A stretch of 64,000 bases of DNA from Macrococcus carouselicus (GTDB lineage Bacteria; Bacillota; Bacilli; Staphylococcales; Staphylococcaceae), in contig NZ_SCWD01000001.1 of NCBI RefSeq assembly GCF_004359515.1, positions 1,054,001 to 1,118,000 on the forward strand, written 5' to 3'. The notes beneath the pieces are model-generated. The model was given only the letters and a program-made list of their open reading frames with translations, searched no databases and was not told the DNA's origin. This document shows, in pieces, positions 11,000 through 19,900 of the stretch. Position numbers and translations under genes: made by a program. Each line of letters opens with the position of its first letter. Position 1 is the first letter of the stretch.

Positions 11000-11065
11000 A
11001 TCAAATCATGACCTGATATTTCATGTATAATAAAATCATGACAATGAGATGAGGATTTGCTTGCT

Positions 11066-11770
11066 ATGAAGAAATATGAACAGATTGCTGAAGATATAGA
11101 ACAGCACATACATGAAAATGAACTCGAACAGGGGACACGTCTCTCCAGTGTGGAAGCCTATGCCGCACACTACCAAGTCAGTAAAAGTACCATCATTAAG
11201 GCAATGGATATCCTGGAGAAAAAAGGGGCTATCTTTCAGCAGCGCGGCAGCGGTGTCTTTGTCAGACGCCAGAGAAGAAAAGGCTACGTCAGCTTATTGA
11301 CGAACAGAGGATTCACTGAGGAGCTGAAAGACTTTGCCGTCACGACACAGCTGCTTAAATTAGAACTGATGAAACCGACAGAGGAAGTCATGCTGAACCT
11401 GAAACTCAGCGAGGAGGATGAAGTCTATTATGTAGAACGATTGAGAAATATTGATGGTAATCGTTTATGTATAGAAGAATCCTACTTCCCTAAAAAGATC
11501 GTCACCTATCTGAACAGTGAAATAGCGGAAGGCTCCATCTTCAAGTATCTAGCAGAAGGACTTAAGCTCAATATCAGTTTTGCCGATATCTATCTCCATG
11601 TGGATACATTAAATGAAGAGCAGGGAGAGAAACTGCAGCTACAGGCAGGGGCTCCCGCCCTCTTTGTCGATCAGGTGGTTTATCTCGGAACCGGCGAACC
11701 CTTTGACTATTCCAAACTGACCTACCATTATCAGCACTCCAGATTCTTCGTCCAGGCGATCAACTTCTAA
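11066..11770 (+). CDS. GntR-family (HutC/UTRA) transcriptional regulator
   Basis: A 234-residue regulator. The N-terminal winged HTH (about 1-70) has YEQIAEDIEQHI, SVEAYAAHYQVSKSTIIKAMDIL and the wing QQRGSGVFV. The C-terminal UTRA ligand-binding domain has YYVERLRNIDGNRLCIEESYFP and FDYSKLTYHYQHSRF. Divergent from bglA, so most likely its repressor, relieved by a phosphorylated beta-glucoside. The frame could open at a TTG (11057) only 2 nt from the GAGG; the ATG at 11066 gives MKKYEQIAED, the normal family N terminus, and was chosen although its spacing is long. Confidence 0.88.
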   Translation: MKKYEQIAEDIEQHIHENELEQGTRLSSVEAYAAHYQVSKSTIIKAMDILEKKGAIFQQRGSGVFVRRQRRKGYVSLLTNRGFTEELKDFAVTTQLLKLELMKPTEEVMLNLKLSEEDEVYYVERLRNIDGNRLCIEESYFPKKIVTYLNSEIAEGSIFKYLAEGLKLNISFADIYLHVDTLNEEQGEKLQLQAGAPALFVDQVVYLGTGEPFDYSKLTYHYQHSRFFVQAINF

Positions 11771-11790
11771 GTACGTAAAGACCTGAATCA

Positions 11791-11829
11791 AAAAACAAGA
11801 TCTCTGTCTCTGACAGAAATCTTGTTTTT
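11791..11829. terminator. Bidirectional terminator between gntR and NTF2-like gene B
   Basis: ACAAGAT-x-TCTGTC stem pairing with GACAGA-x-ATCTTGT, flanked by A-rich left and eight-T right tracts, so it can serve both convergent genes. Confidence 0.85.
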
Positions 11830-11834
11830 TTTAC

Positions 11835-12188
11835 TTATATCAATTCTTCCGCATACAGCCGTACAAGCTTGTATCCGTCGCCTCGCTTATAAAACGTCAT
11901 AAACCAGACCACTTTCTCACGTTTCCCGCCTTTGCCGTCCTTCTCACGGTGCACTTCGATAAAGGCAATTATTCGGTCACGTACATTGGTCTTGTAGACG
12001 ATATCGAAATCCCAGTGATCGGTGATATTGATTTTATTCTCAATTAAATCCAGAACAGCTGCTCTATCCAGATTACGACGTCCACCTTCCACGCTGACAA
12101 TCGAACTATGAAGTTCTGTATCCAGAATTTCATCAATCATTTTCATATCTTTCTTTTTGAATGCAATTAAAAATTCAAAATACGGCAT
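11835..12188 (-). CDS. NTF2-like (SnoaL/DUF4440-type) protein, paralogue B
   Basis: A 117-residue paralogue of the protein at 8895-9245, sharing MPYFEFLIA, KKKD, RRNLDR, IENK, WDFDIVYKTN, FIEV-RE and EKVVWFMTF. The two copies flank bglA/gntR on the same strand, so duplication probably predates or accompanied insertion of that pair. The start at 12188 has an AGGGGAACGG ribosome site; an upstream in-frame ATG at 12239 lacks one and adds a polar segment absent from the paralogue. Function unknown; a small-molecule-binding or stress role is possible for the fold but not shown. Confidence 0.75.
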   Translation of the reverse strand: MPYFEFLIAFKKKDMKMIDEILDTELHSSIVSVEGGRRNLDRAAVLDLIENKINITDHWDFDIVYKTNVRDRIIAFIEVHREKDGKGGKREKVVWFMTFYKRGDGYKLVRLYAEELI

Positions 12189-12522
12189 ATCCGTTCCCCT
12201 ATCATTGTAATGATACTCATCTCTATCTGTACTTCTCATCTGTCCGTATGAGTGAGATTATTATATCAAGAACATGATTCATTCTATATTATATTTGTGT
12301 GACAGAAAGGGTAATAGCATATTGTCTTTTGCATTTATATCGCATATAAAAAGGTGCAGGTCTATCGTTACTTGAATCACTAAATCTTTTTTCACAATTT
12401 ATTATGATAAAATATTATATCAATAAAATTTTAATCAGAAATTCTGATGTCAGCCTTACCACTGTCCTCACGACACTCGTTGCGCGATTCATGGCATTAA
12501 AATGATTCAACTACACCTCCTA
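12189..12522. other. Gene-poor interval upstream of NTF2-like gene B
   Basis: Holds the second copy of the shared 21-bp motif and a minus-strand TATAAT (12288-12293) but no convincing gene. A 31-codon minus-strand frame (12415-12510, TTG start after GGAGG) was considered and not accepted. Confidence 0.45.
12329..12349 (-). promoter_or_regulatory. 21-bp motif shared upstream of both NTF2-like genes (copy 2)
   Basis: Same motif as 9424-9444 with three substitutions (positions 7, 8 and 12), located 141 bp upstream of paralogue B. Confidence 0.45.
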
Positions 12523-12666
12523 TCATAGATGATTAATTTCATAGTCTTGACCATGAATGATGATAGATTGAACATCATCATTAACTCCAGTGGAAAGAAT
12601 CTCTACATGATAACCATTCGTTTTATCCATATCATAGACAGTGTAGTCACCATCCTCACTATCAAT
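12523..12666 (-). pseudogene. Degenerate duplicate of the lipoprotein C terminus
   Basis: Directly after the stop of the lipoprotein gene at 12669, a 47-codon stretch in another frame encodes a segment resembling the lipoprotein's own tail: remnant KTNGYHVEI followed by QSIIIHGQDYE, against KTNGFYVEV followed by DSIAIIGENYQ in the intact gene. It has no start codon or ribosome site and ends in TGA. It looks like the left-over 3' end of a tandem paralogue or of an earlier allele. Confidence 0.6.
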
Positions 12667-12668
12667 AA

Positions 12669-13811
12669 TTAGGCAAAATCTTCACTTAAAATAGTTTCCT
12701 TACTCAAAATGTCATTATCGGGCTGTCCCACCTCAGGGCCTTGATAATTTTCGCCAATTATGGCTATAGAATCAATGCCACCAACTGGTCCCATGTCAGG
12801 ATTGACTTCTACATAAAATCCATTGGTCTTATTACCATCGAAACGTGCTAGTTCACTCTGTGTATCCTCAGATGTCACTTGCCAGATAGATTGGAGATCT
12901 GGATCAAGCGGTTCTTCTTTAACATTTAATAAATATCGGTAGATTCTGTCGTCTTTAACTGTCACTGCAAAGTTATCATACTGATAAGTAGTACCGAGAT
13001 CGTCATCAAAAGTTTTATCAGGTTGTCCTAATTTACTGATTAAGTCACCTACAGGGTCTCCAGCATGAAAGCCGTAGATGTTGAATGAATTCGTCAATAT
13101 TACTTGTCCATACTCATAAGTATCAATCTTAGGATATATGAGATGTGTTTTCCCATTATTAAATCTGACTTCTGCTGATTCGTTTTTTCCATTAGTAATT
13201 TTCTGAATATCATGTTTCGTCACCATAATGACTTGGCCGTTAGCGACCATTGCATTGATGCGTTTTCCATCAACATCATAGTAATTAATCGAAGCTACAC
13301 CACTTGGCGGAAGACTCGCATAATCGCTTTTTTCTCCCCAGACTTCAGAAAATACAGCTAAGTCCTTCTGTTGATCCGGCGTAATGTAAACATATTCAAC
13401 CTTAGAACGATCAGTGAGTTCATTTTCAGTTGTCACTCCATCAAATATAAGTGCGTAACTACCAAAATTAAAATTCAGACCTCCTGCGAAATCGTTAGTA
13501 CCGTTATATTGACCGAGTTTATTTTTAACTTCAGCATATGTCAGACCCGGTTCGATACCTTGGTAGCCTTCACCGGATGCCTGAACGAAGCTGTTTTTAA
13601 AGGCTGCTGAATTGATATCAATCGTTTTTTCGATACTTTTTAAATCTTCTGTCATCGGTTTTTCAGTCGTTATTTCCGTTGTCAGCCTTTCCTTTTCAGC
13701 TTTATCGGATACCTTTACATCACTCTCATTTTTCTTTGACTCAGTGTCATCACTATTGCATGCACTGAGTAATAATCCAGTTGCAATGATAAATCCTAGT
13801 TGTCTTTTCAT
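12669..13811 (-). CDS. Large secreted lipoprotein of unknown function
   Basis: A 380-residue lipoprotein: MKRQLGFII, hydrophobic stretch, lipobox LLSAC, then a Lys/Glu/Thr-rich linker (to about residue 55) and a globular part. Two repeats of a similar theme are visible (GIEPGLTYAEVKNKLGQYN near 85 and GFHAGDPVGDLISKLGQPD near 245), each resembling the SmpA/BamE-like or DUF4309-type 'GxxxxxVxxxLGxP' motif found in Firmicute lipoproteins. Extracellular, membrane-anchored. Start at 13811 with AAGGGGA ribosome site. It follows a 62-residue membrane protein gene by 19 bp (one operon) and is trailed by a degenerate copy of its own C terminus. Confidence 0.75.
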   Translation of the reverse strand: MKRQLGFIIATGLLLSACNSDDTESKKNESDVKVSDKAEKERLTTEITTEKPMTEDLKSIEKTIDINSAAFKNSFVQASGEGYQGIEPGLTYAEVKNKLGQYNGTNDFAGGLNFNFGSYALIFDGVTTENELTDRSKVEYVYITPDQQKDLAVFSEVWGEKSDYASLPPSGVASINYYDVDGKRINAMVANGQVIMVTKHDIQKITNGKNESAEVRFNNGKTHLIYPKIDTYEYGQVILTNSFNIYGFHAGDPVGDLISKLGQPDKTFDDDLGTTYQYDNFAVTVKDDRIYRYLLNVKEEPLDPDLQSIWQVTSEDTQSELARFDGNKTNGFYVEVNPDMGPVGGIDSIAIIGENYQGPEVGQPDNDILSKETILSEDFA

Positions 13812-13830
13812 CCCCATTCCCCTTATCACC

Positions 13831-14019
13831 TTATTTAAAAATAAGCCAACCTGTCAGTATGATAATAAGCAGCAATAAAATAACGATTCCCAGCTGCCCG
13901 GTATTCATACCACCCGTCAGCTGATGCAGCTGATTATCCTCCACACCATTCCGCAGACTGTTACCTGCATTGAGCTCTTTCTGCACTAAACGTTCTCTTT
14001 CATCCTCAGGTTTAACCAT
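13831..14019 (-). CDS. Small single-pass membrane protein
   Basis: A 62-residue protein: charged N-terminal half (MVKPEDERERLVQKELN) and a C-terminal transmembrane helix (LGIVILLLLIIILTGWLIF) ending in Lys, so a tail-anchored topology. The start at 14019 lies 6 nt after an AAGGGGG ribosome site; two upstream in-frame ATGs sit on or before that site. It is 19 bp upstream of the lipoprotein gene and probably cotranscribed. No family recognised. Confidence 0.6.
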   Translation of the reverse strand: MVKPEDERERLVQKELNAGNSLRNGVEDNQLHQLTGGMNTGQLGIVILLLLIIILTGWLIFK

Positions 14020-14148
14020 ATTCATCCCCCTTATTATCATCATCCCTTTAATTGTAATATAACAATATTGGTTTAGCTATAAAATAATGGAAAAATACAA
14101 ACCCATACTTCTCGCAAGAAGTGCGGATTGGATAAGCAGCCTGTGTCC

Positions 14149-14664
14149 TCACTTCAGCCATTCTTCCTCAGATATGACAGGGAGACCATCAAATTCAGTG
14201 ACTCTCTGAGCAAAGCAATGTTTAAGTTCATCAATAAGATCAATATCATCAGAAATAATATCCAGATAGATAGGACTCAGTCTCATGACAGTCTGATCAT
14301 TATAAAAGTACATGAGAAGCGGCATAGACCTCTTCCGTCTATATGCCTTGAATAGCTGTATGATGTCCTCTCTATCAATATGCTGCACCTTCACAAAATA
14401 AAGCCGGTCAATTGCACAAGGCAGTACCTGCCAGTTAGAGATTTTGATATAACGATGTAAATAAAACGTCTTCATCGGACCATAAGATTCCAGCTTTTTT
14501 GTAAAGACGAGCGTCGATAAATCTGAAGATAATTGCTCAAGTAACGCCTTAAAAGCACCTATAGAAAGTGTCTCAATTCTGAATCTGATCCGGTGCCTAT
14601 CCTCAACTTGAACAAAGGGTGACAGCTTAGTGTTCAGAAAATCAATACCTGCAATATAAGACAT
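14149..14664 (-). CDS. Hypothetical cytoplasmic protein
   Basis: A 171-residue protein beginning MSYIAGIDFLNTKLSPF, without signal peptide or membrane helix, rich in Ile/Leu/Asp and ending in an acidic EEEW. I do not recognise a family. The start at 14664 has an AAGGAG ribosome site 8 nt upstream; the in-frame ATG at 14682 overlaps that site. Same strand as the PH-domain gene upstream, but a terminator lies between them (14698-14721), so it probably has its own promoter. Confidence 0.6.
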   Translation of the reverse strand: MSYIAGIDFLNTKLSPFVQVEDRHRIRFRIETLSIGAFKALLEQLSSDLSTLVFTKKLESYGPMKTFYLHRYIKISNWQVLPCAIDRLYFVKVQHIDREDIIQLFKAYRRKRSMPLLMYFYNDQTVMRLSPIYLDIISDDIDLIDELKHCFAQRVTEFDGLPVISEEEWLK

Positions 14665-14697
14665 CTCATAAACTCCTTTCACTCAACATACTAAAAA

Positions 14698-14721
14698 ACG
14701 ACAGATGCGAAGATCTGTCGT
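14698..14721 (-). terminator. Terminator of the PH-domain gene
   Basis: ACGACAGAT / ATCTGTCGT stem with a GCGAAG loop followed by TTTTTTAG on the minus strand. Confidence 0.85.
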
Positions 14722-14731
14722 GAAATAACAC

Positions 14732-15106
14732 TTACAGCACATGTCTAGAAATCAGCTGCTGCAGTGCAGTGATATCTGTCTTACTGTCAAATAATTTAAC
14801 AAGCGGTGCCGGCATCCCTGCAACGTAGAGCTTGAGCTCGGCATTAATATCGAATCTGCCTGCATTCTCCACGCTGAATGCACGGATGAACTTATAAGGC
14901 ACCGTGATGAATTCAATCTTCTTACCCGATAATCCTTGCTTATCCACAATCAGAATACGTTTGTTCGTAAAGACAAATAGATCACGGATCAGAACGAAAC
15001 TTGCCTCCACCACTTCATCAGGCAGCAAATAACCTTCAAACTCGTTCTGTACATCCTGTGGATTCTGTTCGCTGGAATTTCCCATTAACTGATCAAATAA
15101 ACCCAT
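14732..15106 (-). CDS. Bacterial PH-domain protein (YvbH N-terminal-like)
   Basis: A 124-residue soluble protein, MGLFDQLMGNSSEQ at the N terminus, then the beta-rich LIRDLFVFTNKRILIVDKQG and KKIEFITVPYKFIRAFSVE segments that mark the bacterial pleckstrin-homology (bPH_1) fold, which is common as a stand-alone protein in Bacilli. Role unknown; the fold usually mediates oligomerisation or protein contact. The start ATG at 15106 lies 8 nt from GGAGG; the TTG at 15112 is too close. Confidence 0.82.
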   Translation of the reverse strand: MGLFDQLMGNSSEQNPQDVQNEFEGYLLPDEVVEASFVLIRDLFVFTNKRILIVDKQGLSGKKIEFITVPYKFIRAFSVENAGRFDINAELKLYVAGMPAPLVKLFDSKTDITALQQLISRHVL

Positions 15107-15192
15107 TGACAACGCCTCCTTATACTTACAATTATTGTATCTAAAATAAATGGATGAGTAAAATGATAACCTGAAAAATACTGATGCTCTTT

Positions 15193-15768
15193 CTAATGCA
15201 ACAGTCTATAGATGGAATCAGACACATACTCTTCTGTGAAGGCAGCAGTGATGATTAGAGGCAGTACCAGCAGGAAGTAATTTTTAAACAGATTCATCAG
15301 TTCTTCCTTAAAGCAGTACTCGGGCTGACGCTTCAATAACTTCTGCCAGCAGAACTGACAGATACTTGTATTCAGACGATACAGTAAGCTCGCGAATAGA
15401 CATAAGCCGCTGAGTTCCAGAACAGCATGAGGTAACGAAGAAGCGATGATAGCAAAGGCTTCATGACTATCATATCTGAGGATCAGTCCGAATAGAACAC
15501 CCGGCAGAGCAGCAGTGGCTGTAATCTGGATTATATAGAGAAATGGAACTGGGATACAGGCGAAGAGCAGCATCTGGAGAGGCACTACGAAACCATTATT
15601 GATTACATACTCGCGAACCTTGACGAGACCCGTGACGTCTTCCAGCCGTTCGCTTCTTCTAGCAGAGACCCCGTCCAGTACAGATTTCAAGTCCGGATTA
15701 ATCAAATAAGTGATGGTCGTCGCAAGAATCAATACTGTCAAAGCATAAAGTACGAACCGTTTCGTCAT
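15193..15768 (-). CDS. SpoIIM-family (DUF95) integral membrane protein
   Basis: A 191-residue protein with about five hydrophobic segments. It carries the SpoIIM/DUF95 pattern: an N-terminal helix, a long outside loop, NNGFVVPLQ, PGVLFGLIL, and SLPHAVLELSGLCLFASL, the conserved 'PHGxxExxA' region. These proteins occur in non-sporulating Firmicutes; the function outside sporulation is unknown. The organism context suggests no sporulation. It precedes the PH-domain gene on the same strand with about 85 bp between them. Confidence 0.7.
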   Translation of the reverse strand: MTKRFVLYALTVLILATTITYLINPDLKSVLDGVSARRSERLEDVTGLVKVREYVINNGFVVPLQMLLFACIPVPFLYIIQITATAALPGVLFGLILRYDSHEAFAIIASSLPHAVLELSGLCLFASLLYRLNTSICQFCWQKLLKRQPEYCFKEELMNLFKNYFLLVLPLIITAAFTEEYVSDSIYRLLH

Positions 15769-16006
15769 TATTATTCATCCCCCTCATCGCTCTCATACTA
15801 TTATTATAGAGTGAACAACTGCACATTTCAGGAAAATGAGGAACTTTTAAGAAAACTTTAAGGTGAAATATCCATCGTAGCGGGTATAACAACATGAATA
15901 TCTGAGAAAGAACCCATGTTATCTATCATCGAATTCGTATCATTTGCTATAGGAGAAGACCAATGTATAGAGCAGGCATTCAAATCATAAGCTGACGGGG
16001 CGTGTC

Positions 16007-16096
16007 ATGAGTGGCACTATGATGATTATCGGACTGAGCGTCATTCCACTCATAATAGTATTCAGCAATACTGACTTCAACAACAAGCATAAGTGA
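16007..16096 (+). CDS. Possible 29-residue hydrophobic peptide
   Basis: ATG at 16007 opens a 29-codon frame: MSGT, a hydrophobic run MMIIGLSVIPLIIVF, then a polar, basic end (NKHK). The upstream GACGGGGC is a weak ribosome site. A 10-codon ORF with a very good AGGAG site (15963-15995) ends 11 nt before it, so it could be a leader or the true ribosome entry point. The stop is two bases from a 14-bp hairpin. Length and architecture resemble membrane toxins of type I toxin-antitoxin loci, but there is no sequence match I can name. The preceding 15769-16006 holds nothing else I can support. Confidence 0.3.
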   Translation: MSGTMMIIGLSVIPLIIVFSNTDFNNKHK

Positions 16097-16097
16097 T

Positions 16098-16131
16098 AAG
16101 AGCACCCAGGTGGATTGACCTGGGTGCTCTT
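16098..16131. terminator. Strong hairpin after the 29-codon ORF
   Basis: Perfect 14-bp stem (AAGAGCACCCAGGT / ACCTGGGTGCTCTT) with a 6-nt loop, no T-tract on either side. It separates the small plus-strand ORF from the convergent XRE gene and may act as a bidirectional terminator or RNA-stabilising 3' end. Confidence 0.6.
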
Positions 16132-16167
16132 CACGTCACTGTCACACTTAGAGCAGAGACAACGGAC

Positions 16168-16389
16168 TTATCGATTCTTCTTCGACGGGATACGAATCAG
16201 TTCATCAACCTTCATACCGAATAGATGGGCAATCTTTACAGCCTCTACCAGGGTGATATACTGATGCCCATTTTCGAGTCTTGAATATTTAGAAACATCA
16301 TAACCTATCGCTGTTGCTACTTCAGTTGATGAGAAACCTAAATTCTCCCGATGATATTTAATAGCAGCCATCATTTCCTCATTATTCAT
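16168..16389 (-). CDS. Small XRE-family DNA-binding protein
   Basis: A 73-residue protein that is almost entirely a Cro/CI-type HTH: SSTEVATAIGYDVSKYSRLENGHQ then TLVEAVKIAHLFGMKVDELI. No sensor domain, so probably a simple repressor. Start 16389 with GAGG 9 nt upstream; the GCGAG arms around the ribosome site could form a small hairpin. It is divergent from the NUDIX gene and may regulate that block, as small XRE proteins often do for acquired defence or toxin modules (inference). Confidence 0.75.
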   Translation of the reverse strand: MNNEEMMAAIKYHRENLGFSSTEVATAIGYDVSKYSRLENGHQYITLVEAVKIAHLFGMKVDELIRIPSKKNR

Positions 16390-16441
16390 TACAATAACCT
16401 CGCTTTTTATTTGCGAGATTATCAATTGCTAAAACAAAAAA

Positions 16442-16472
16442 GAGAATTCCTGCAAAGTCTGCAAGAATTCTC
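16442..16472 (-). terminator. Intrinsic terminator/attenuator upstream of the XRE gene
   Basis: GAGAATTC / GAATTCTC stem extended by TGCA / TGCA, 5-nt inner loop, followed on the minus strand by TTTTTTGTTTT. No gene on that strand ends here, so it is either an attenuator in the XRE leader or a scar of an earlier gene. Confidence 0.75.
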
Positions 16473-16532
16473 ATAAAGTAATAAAATTATATTATAATAA
16501 ATAGTTAAGAAACTTTATTAAAGGGTGTTATT

Positions 16533-16925
16533 ATGAAAAAGTATATTAAAGTCGTTGGAGCTATTATATTAAAAAATGATAAAATTCTTTGTGCACAGCG
16601 TAGCGAATCTATGTCTTTACCTCTGTTATGGGAATTCCCGGGTGGGAAGATAGAGTTAGATGAATCACCTGAAGATGCTCTAGTGCGAGAGTTAAAAGAA
16701 GAAATGAATTGTGATATAGAGGTATTAGATAAAGTAGTAACAACAGTTCATGAATACGACTTTGCTACCATTGAACTTACTACCTTTTATTCAAGGCTTA
16801 TTTCAGACAGTATTAACTTAGCAGAACACAAACAAATTAAATGGTTGTCTGCTCATGAATTACATTTATTAGAATGGGCGCCTGCAGACATCCCTGCTGT
16901 CAAAAAAATTATGGAGAATGCTTAG
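16533..16925 (+). CDS. NUDIX hydrolase (MutT-like, 8-oxo-dGTP diphosphatase type)
   Basis: A 130-residue NUDIX protein. The Nudix box is complete through REUxEE: GKIELDE at residue 35 onward and RELKEEM at about 50 (the usual Gly after EE is Asn). It starts MKKYIKVVGAIILKNDKIL, typical of (deoxy)nucleoside triphosphate pyrophosphohydrolases. Substrate not determinable. It is AT-rich, unlike the surrounding genes, and converges with the PLD-helicase gene, the two stops being 9 bp apart. NUDIX plus DUF3427-type helicase pairs recur in bacteria (family knowledge), so the two probably moved together. Confidence 0.88.
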   Translation: MKKYIKVVGAIILKNDKILCAQRSESMSLPLLWEFPGGKIELDESPEDALVRELKEEMNCDIEVLDKVVTTVHEYDFATIELTTFYSRLISDSINLAEHKQIKWLSAHELHLLEWAPADIPAVKKIMENA

Positions 16926-16933
16926 CATTCTCC
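16913..16933. terminator. Bidirectional terminator between NUDIX and helicase genes
   Basis: Perfect 9-bp stem GGAGAATGC / GCATTCTCC with TTA loop; overlaps the NUDIX stop codon and ends two bases from the helicase stop. T-rich on both exit sides. Confidence 0.8.
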
Positions 16934-16934
16934 T

Positions 16935-19900
16935 TTATTGATCCAAATATTCTTCAAGTACAAATTTTGATACTGGTTCCTTCAGGTTCCATATGACATT
17001 TATCGGTTGATCCCCTAATACAGAATCAACTGTTACTTCTCCGTGATATTTATAAGGCTGTGTAAAAAGGTCTTTAGCACTTTTTCTAACTAGTAAATGA
17101 AAGTGATCATTCACATTTCCTTTTTGAAGTAACTTTTTAACTTTGTTTGTTTCACTTGCACTACTTGATGACTCCCAGTGAAATTTATGATTATTAATAA
17201 AATAATCATGGTAGTCGTGATTAACCTTTTTCTTTGATTCATCTTTATTAATCGTCACTAATATAAAATGATGGTTCCCTTTTGATTCAAATCCTCTCAT
17301 CCATGGCCCACTTGCTGAATTTTCTCGCATCATATCAGCAAGATCTAATGTTGAATATTCTTTACCTAATTCAAATGGTATGTCTTTTTTAAGATATTCA
17401 ATATGCATTGTTTTTCGATATTGATTAAGGCCAAATGTTTGATACATGATTAGTTCGTTTCTGACCGCTTCTTCAAATTTATAGATTGATACTAAACTAT
17501 CATTGTTTATTTTTATTAATTTGTCGTATTTCTTGCCTACTCTTAGTAATGACAATTTAAGTTTGTTTTTAGCCGTTTCATTTAACTTAATATCAAAATG
17601 TTTTTCAATAAAGTTAGTTTGATTTTCTAAAGTAGCTACACCTTCAATGAATGTATTGGTTATAACAATAAAATCAAATAGGCGTCTTAATGGTAAGAAA
17701 TAACTGAGTGCAGTAAAAATATATGATAAATATTCTTTACTATTTATAAGTCGATCAACTTCTCTTTCCATTTTGATCATACGATTGATTTGTGACATAT
17801 TAGAAAAACCTTTAATTTTAGAAATATAATTCAAGTTAGGCGCATCTTCATTTTCAAAATCAAGTATATTTAGTTTCCTTTCAGCGTCATTTTCTTTAAT
17901 ATCTTGATAATACTCTAATATCTCTCTAATAATATTCTTTTTAGCAAAGGGTTTGAATGATTCTAATGATTTAAGGATTTTTTCTTTTGACTTTCTATCT
18001 AGTTCAATATGCATGTGTTTGGATAAATCTTTTAGATTGCGTTTAATATGTGTCTTTATTTCGTTTTTATTCTTAAAGTTCTTTTCTCCTATAAGTGCTA
18101 TTGGGATCATATAGTTATTAGTATCATTAATGACAAAGTCCAGTACTACTAAAACTTCTTTTTGTGGATGTTTACGTAGTCCTCTTCCTAATTGTTGCGT
18201 AAATATAATTGGAGATTTAGTGGGTCGTAGAAATAAGATTAAATTAATGTCTGGTATATCGACACCCTCATTAAACAAATCTACCGTAAAAATAATTTCG
18301 AGTTTATCTTCATCATTTTGTAATCTCTTTATAGCTGCTGTACGTTCAGCAGAATTGTTACTGCCTGTTAATACGGTAGTGACAAAACCATTTTGATTAA
18401 ATTCTTTTGACATCAATTTAGCATGTTCAATACTTTGACAGAAACCAATACACTTTCGTTTACCTTCAACGGCATACTTCATTATATTAGCAATAATAAA
18501 ATCTACACGTTCATTATTGTGTTTTACGAGTGCTTTTAGAATCTCTTCTTCTGAATAATGTTTATTTTCTAGTTCTACAAAATCATCATTGATTCCGTAG
18601 TATTGAAACGGTACAAGTAATTCATGTTCTAAGGCCTCTCTTAATCTTATGTTTATAATGACGTTATTATCTACAAGGTTATAGATATTATTACCATCCG
18701 TGCGTTCTGGTGTCGCTGTAAGGCCAAGTAAAAACTTAGGTTGAAAATACTTCGTTATCTTTGTATAAGTGGGTGAAGCAGCATGATGAAATTCATCAAT
18801 AATCACCAGATCATACTCTTTTTTGTCAAACTGTTGCCAATGATTATTAAGGGTTTGTATTGAAGCAAAGGTAAAGGGTTTATTTTCTTTTATCCTACCT
18901 ATGAATTTCCCAAAATTATTTTCATTAAGTTCATTAAATACTTTTTTAAAAGTTTTTAATGCACCATTTAGTAATTCCTCTTGATGCGCTATAAACAATA
19001 CTTTTTCCGGTTGTAATTGTTTTGCACACCATGCTGCAAGAAAAGTTTTTCCTGTTCCTGTTGCAGCTATAGCAAGTGCTTTATTTTCACCTGATTGAAC
19101 TAATAGCTCTAAGTTTTTTAGCGCTTCTTTTTGCATCGAATTAGGAACTAAAAATTCACCATTTTGATTTGAAGTTTTATTTTGAGAATTAAACGTATAG
19201 AAATATGGTCTATAGATATTTTTATCTTTTATGAATTTCTCATATTGTGTGATATAGCTATCAGTAACTTGATGCGTTTGTTCATTATTCCATACTTCTT
19301 CAAATCTTTGACAAGTTGCATTAAAAATATTATCACTTTGTCGTTTATACGTTCGTATATTCCATTCTTCAGCAGTCTTAAGGGCTACTGCTGATATATT
19401 AGATGATCCAATAATCACTGAACTCAAGTCATCTTGAATACTTCCATTGGTTTGATGACGATGAAAGATATATCCTTTTGTATGGAAGCTGTCTGATTGA
19501 TTTGAACTTTCATAAATTTTTACTTCTAGATTATCATACTTAATTAGATTACGAAGAGCTGCTGGATCAGTAACACTCATATATGTAGTTGCAATAATAC
19601 GTCCCTTAATTCCCCGTCTGTTCAACTGTTCTAAAGTACTGACCAAAATGTTTAAACCAGAATTTTTTATAAAGCTTACTATAATATCAAAACTATCACA
19701 TGTATTAAGTTCTGATATTAGGTGATCTAATAAATTTTCTGATGTATCAAAATTATTGGTTATAAGTTTACTTTCTAACAACTGAAAATCTTGATCTACT
19801 TCAATATCTTGATTACCAATTAATTTAATATTAAAAGGAATTTCATTCAAATGTGTTGACTGCTCTTGATTAATATAATTCAATATATCTTCATAATTAT

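Noticed and set aside
12415-12510. 31-codon minus-strand frame with TTG start after GGAGG
   Set aside because: Composition looks random and there is no hairpin or repeat to support it; GGAGG by chance is plausible in this gap.
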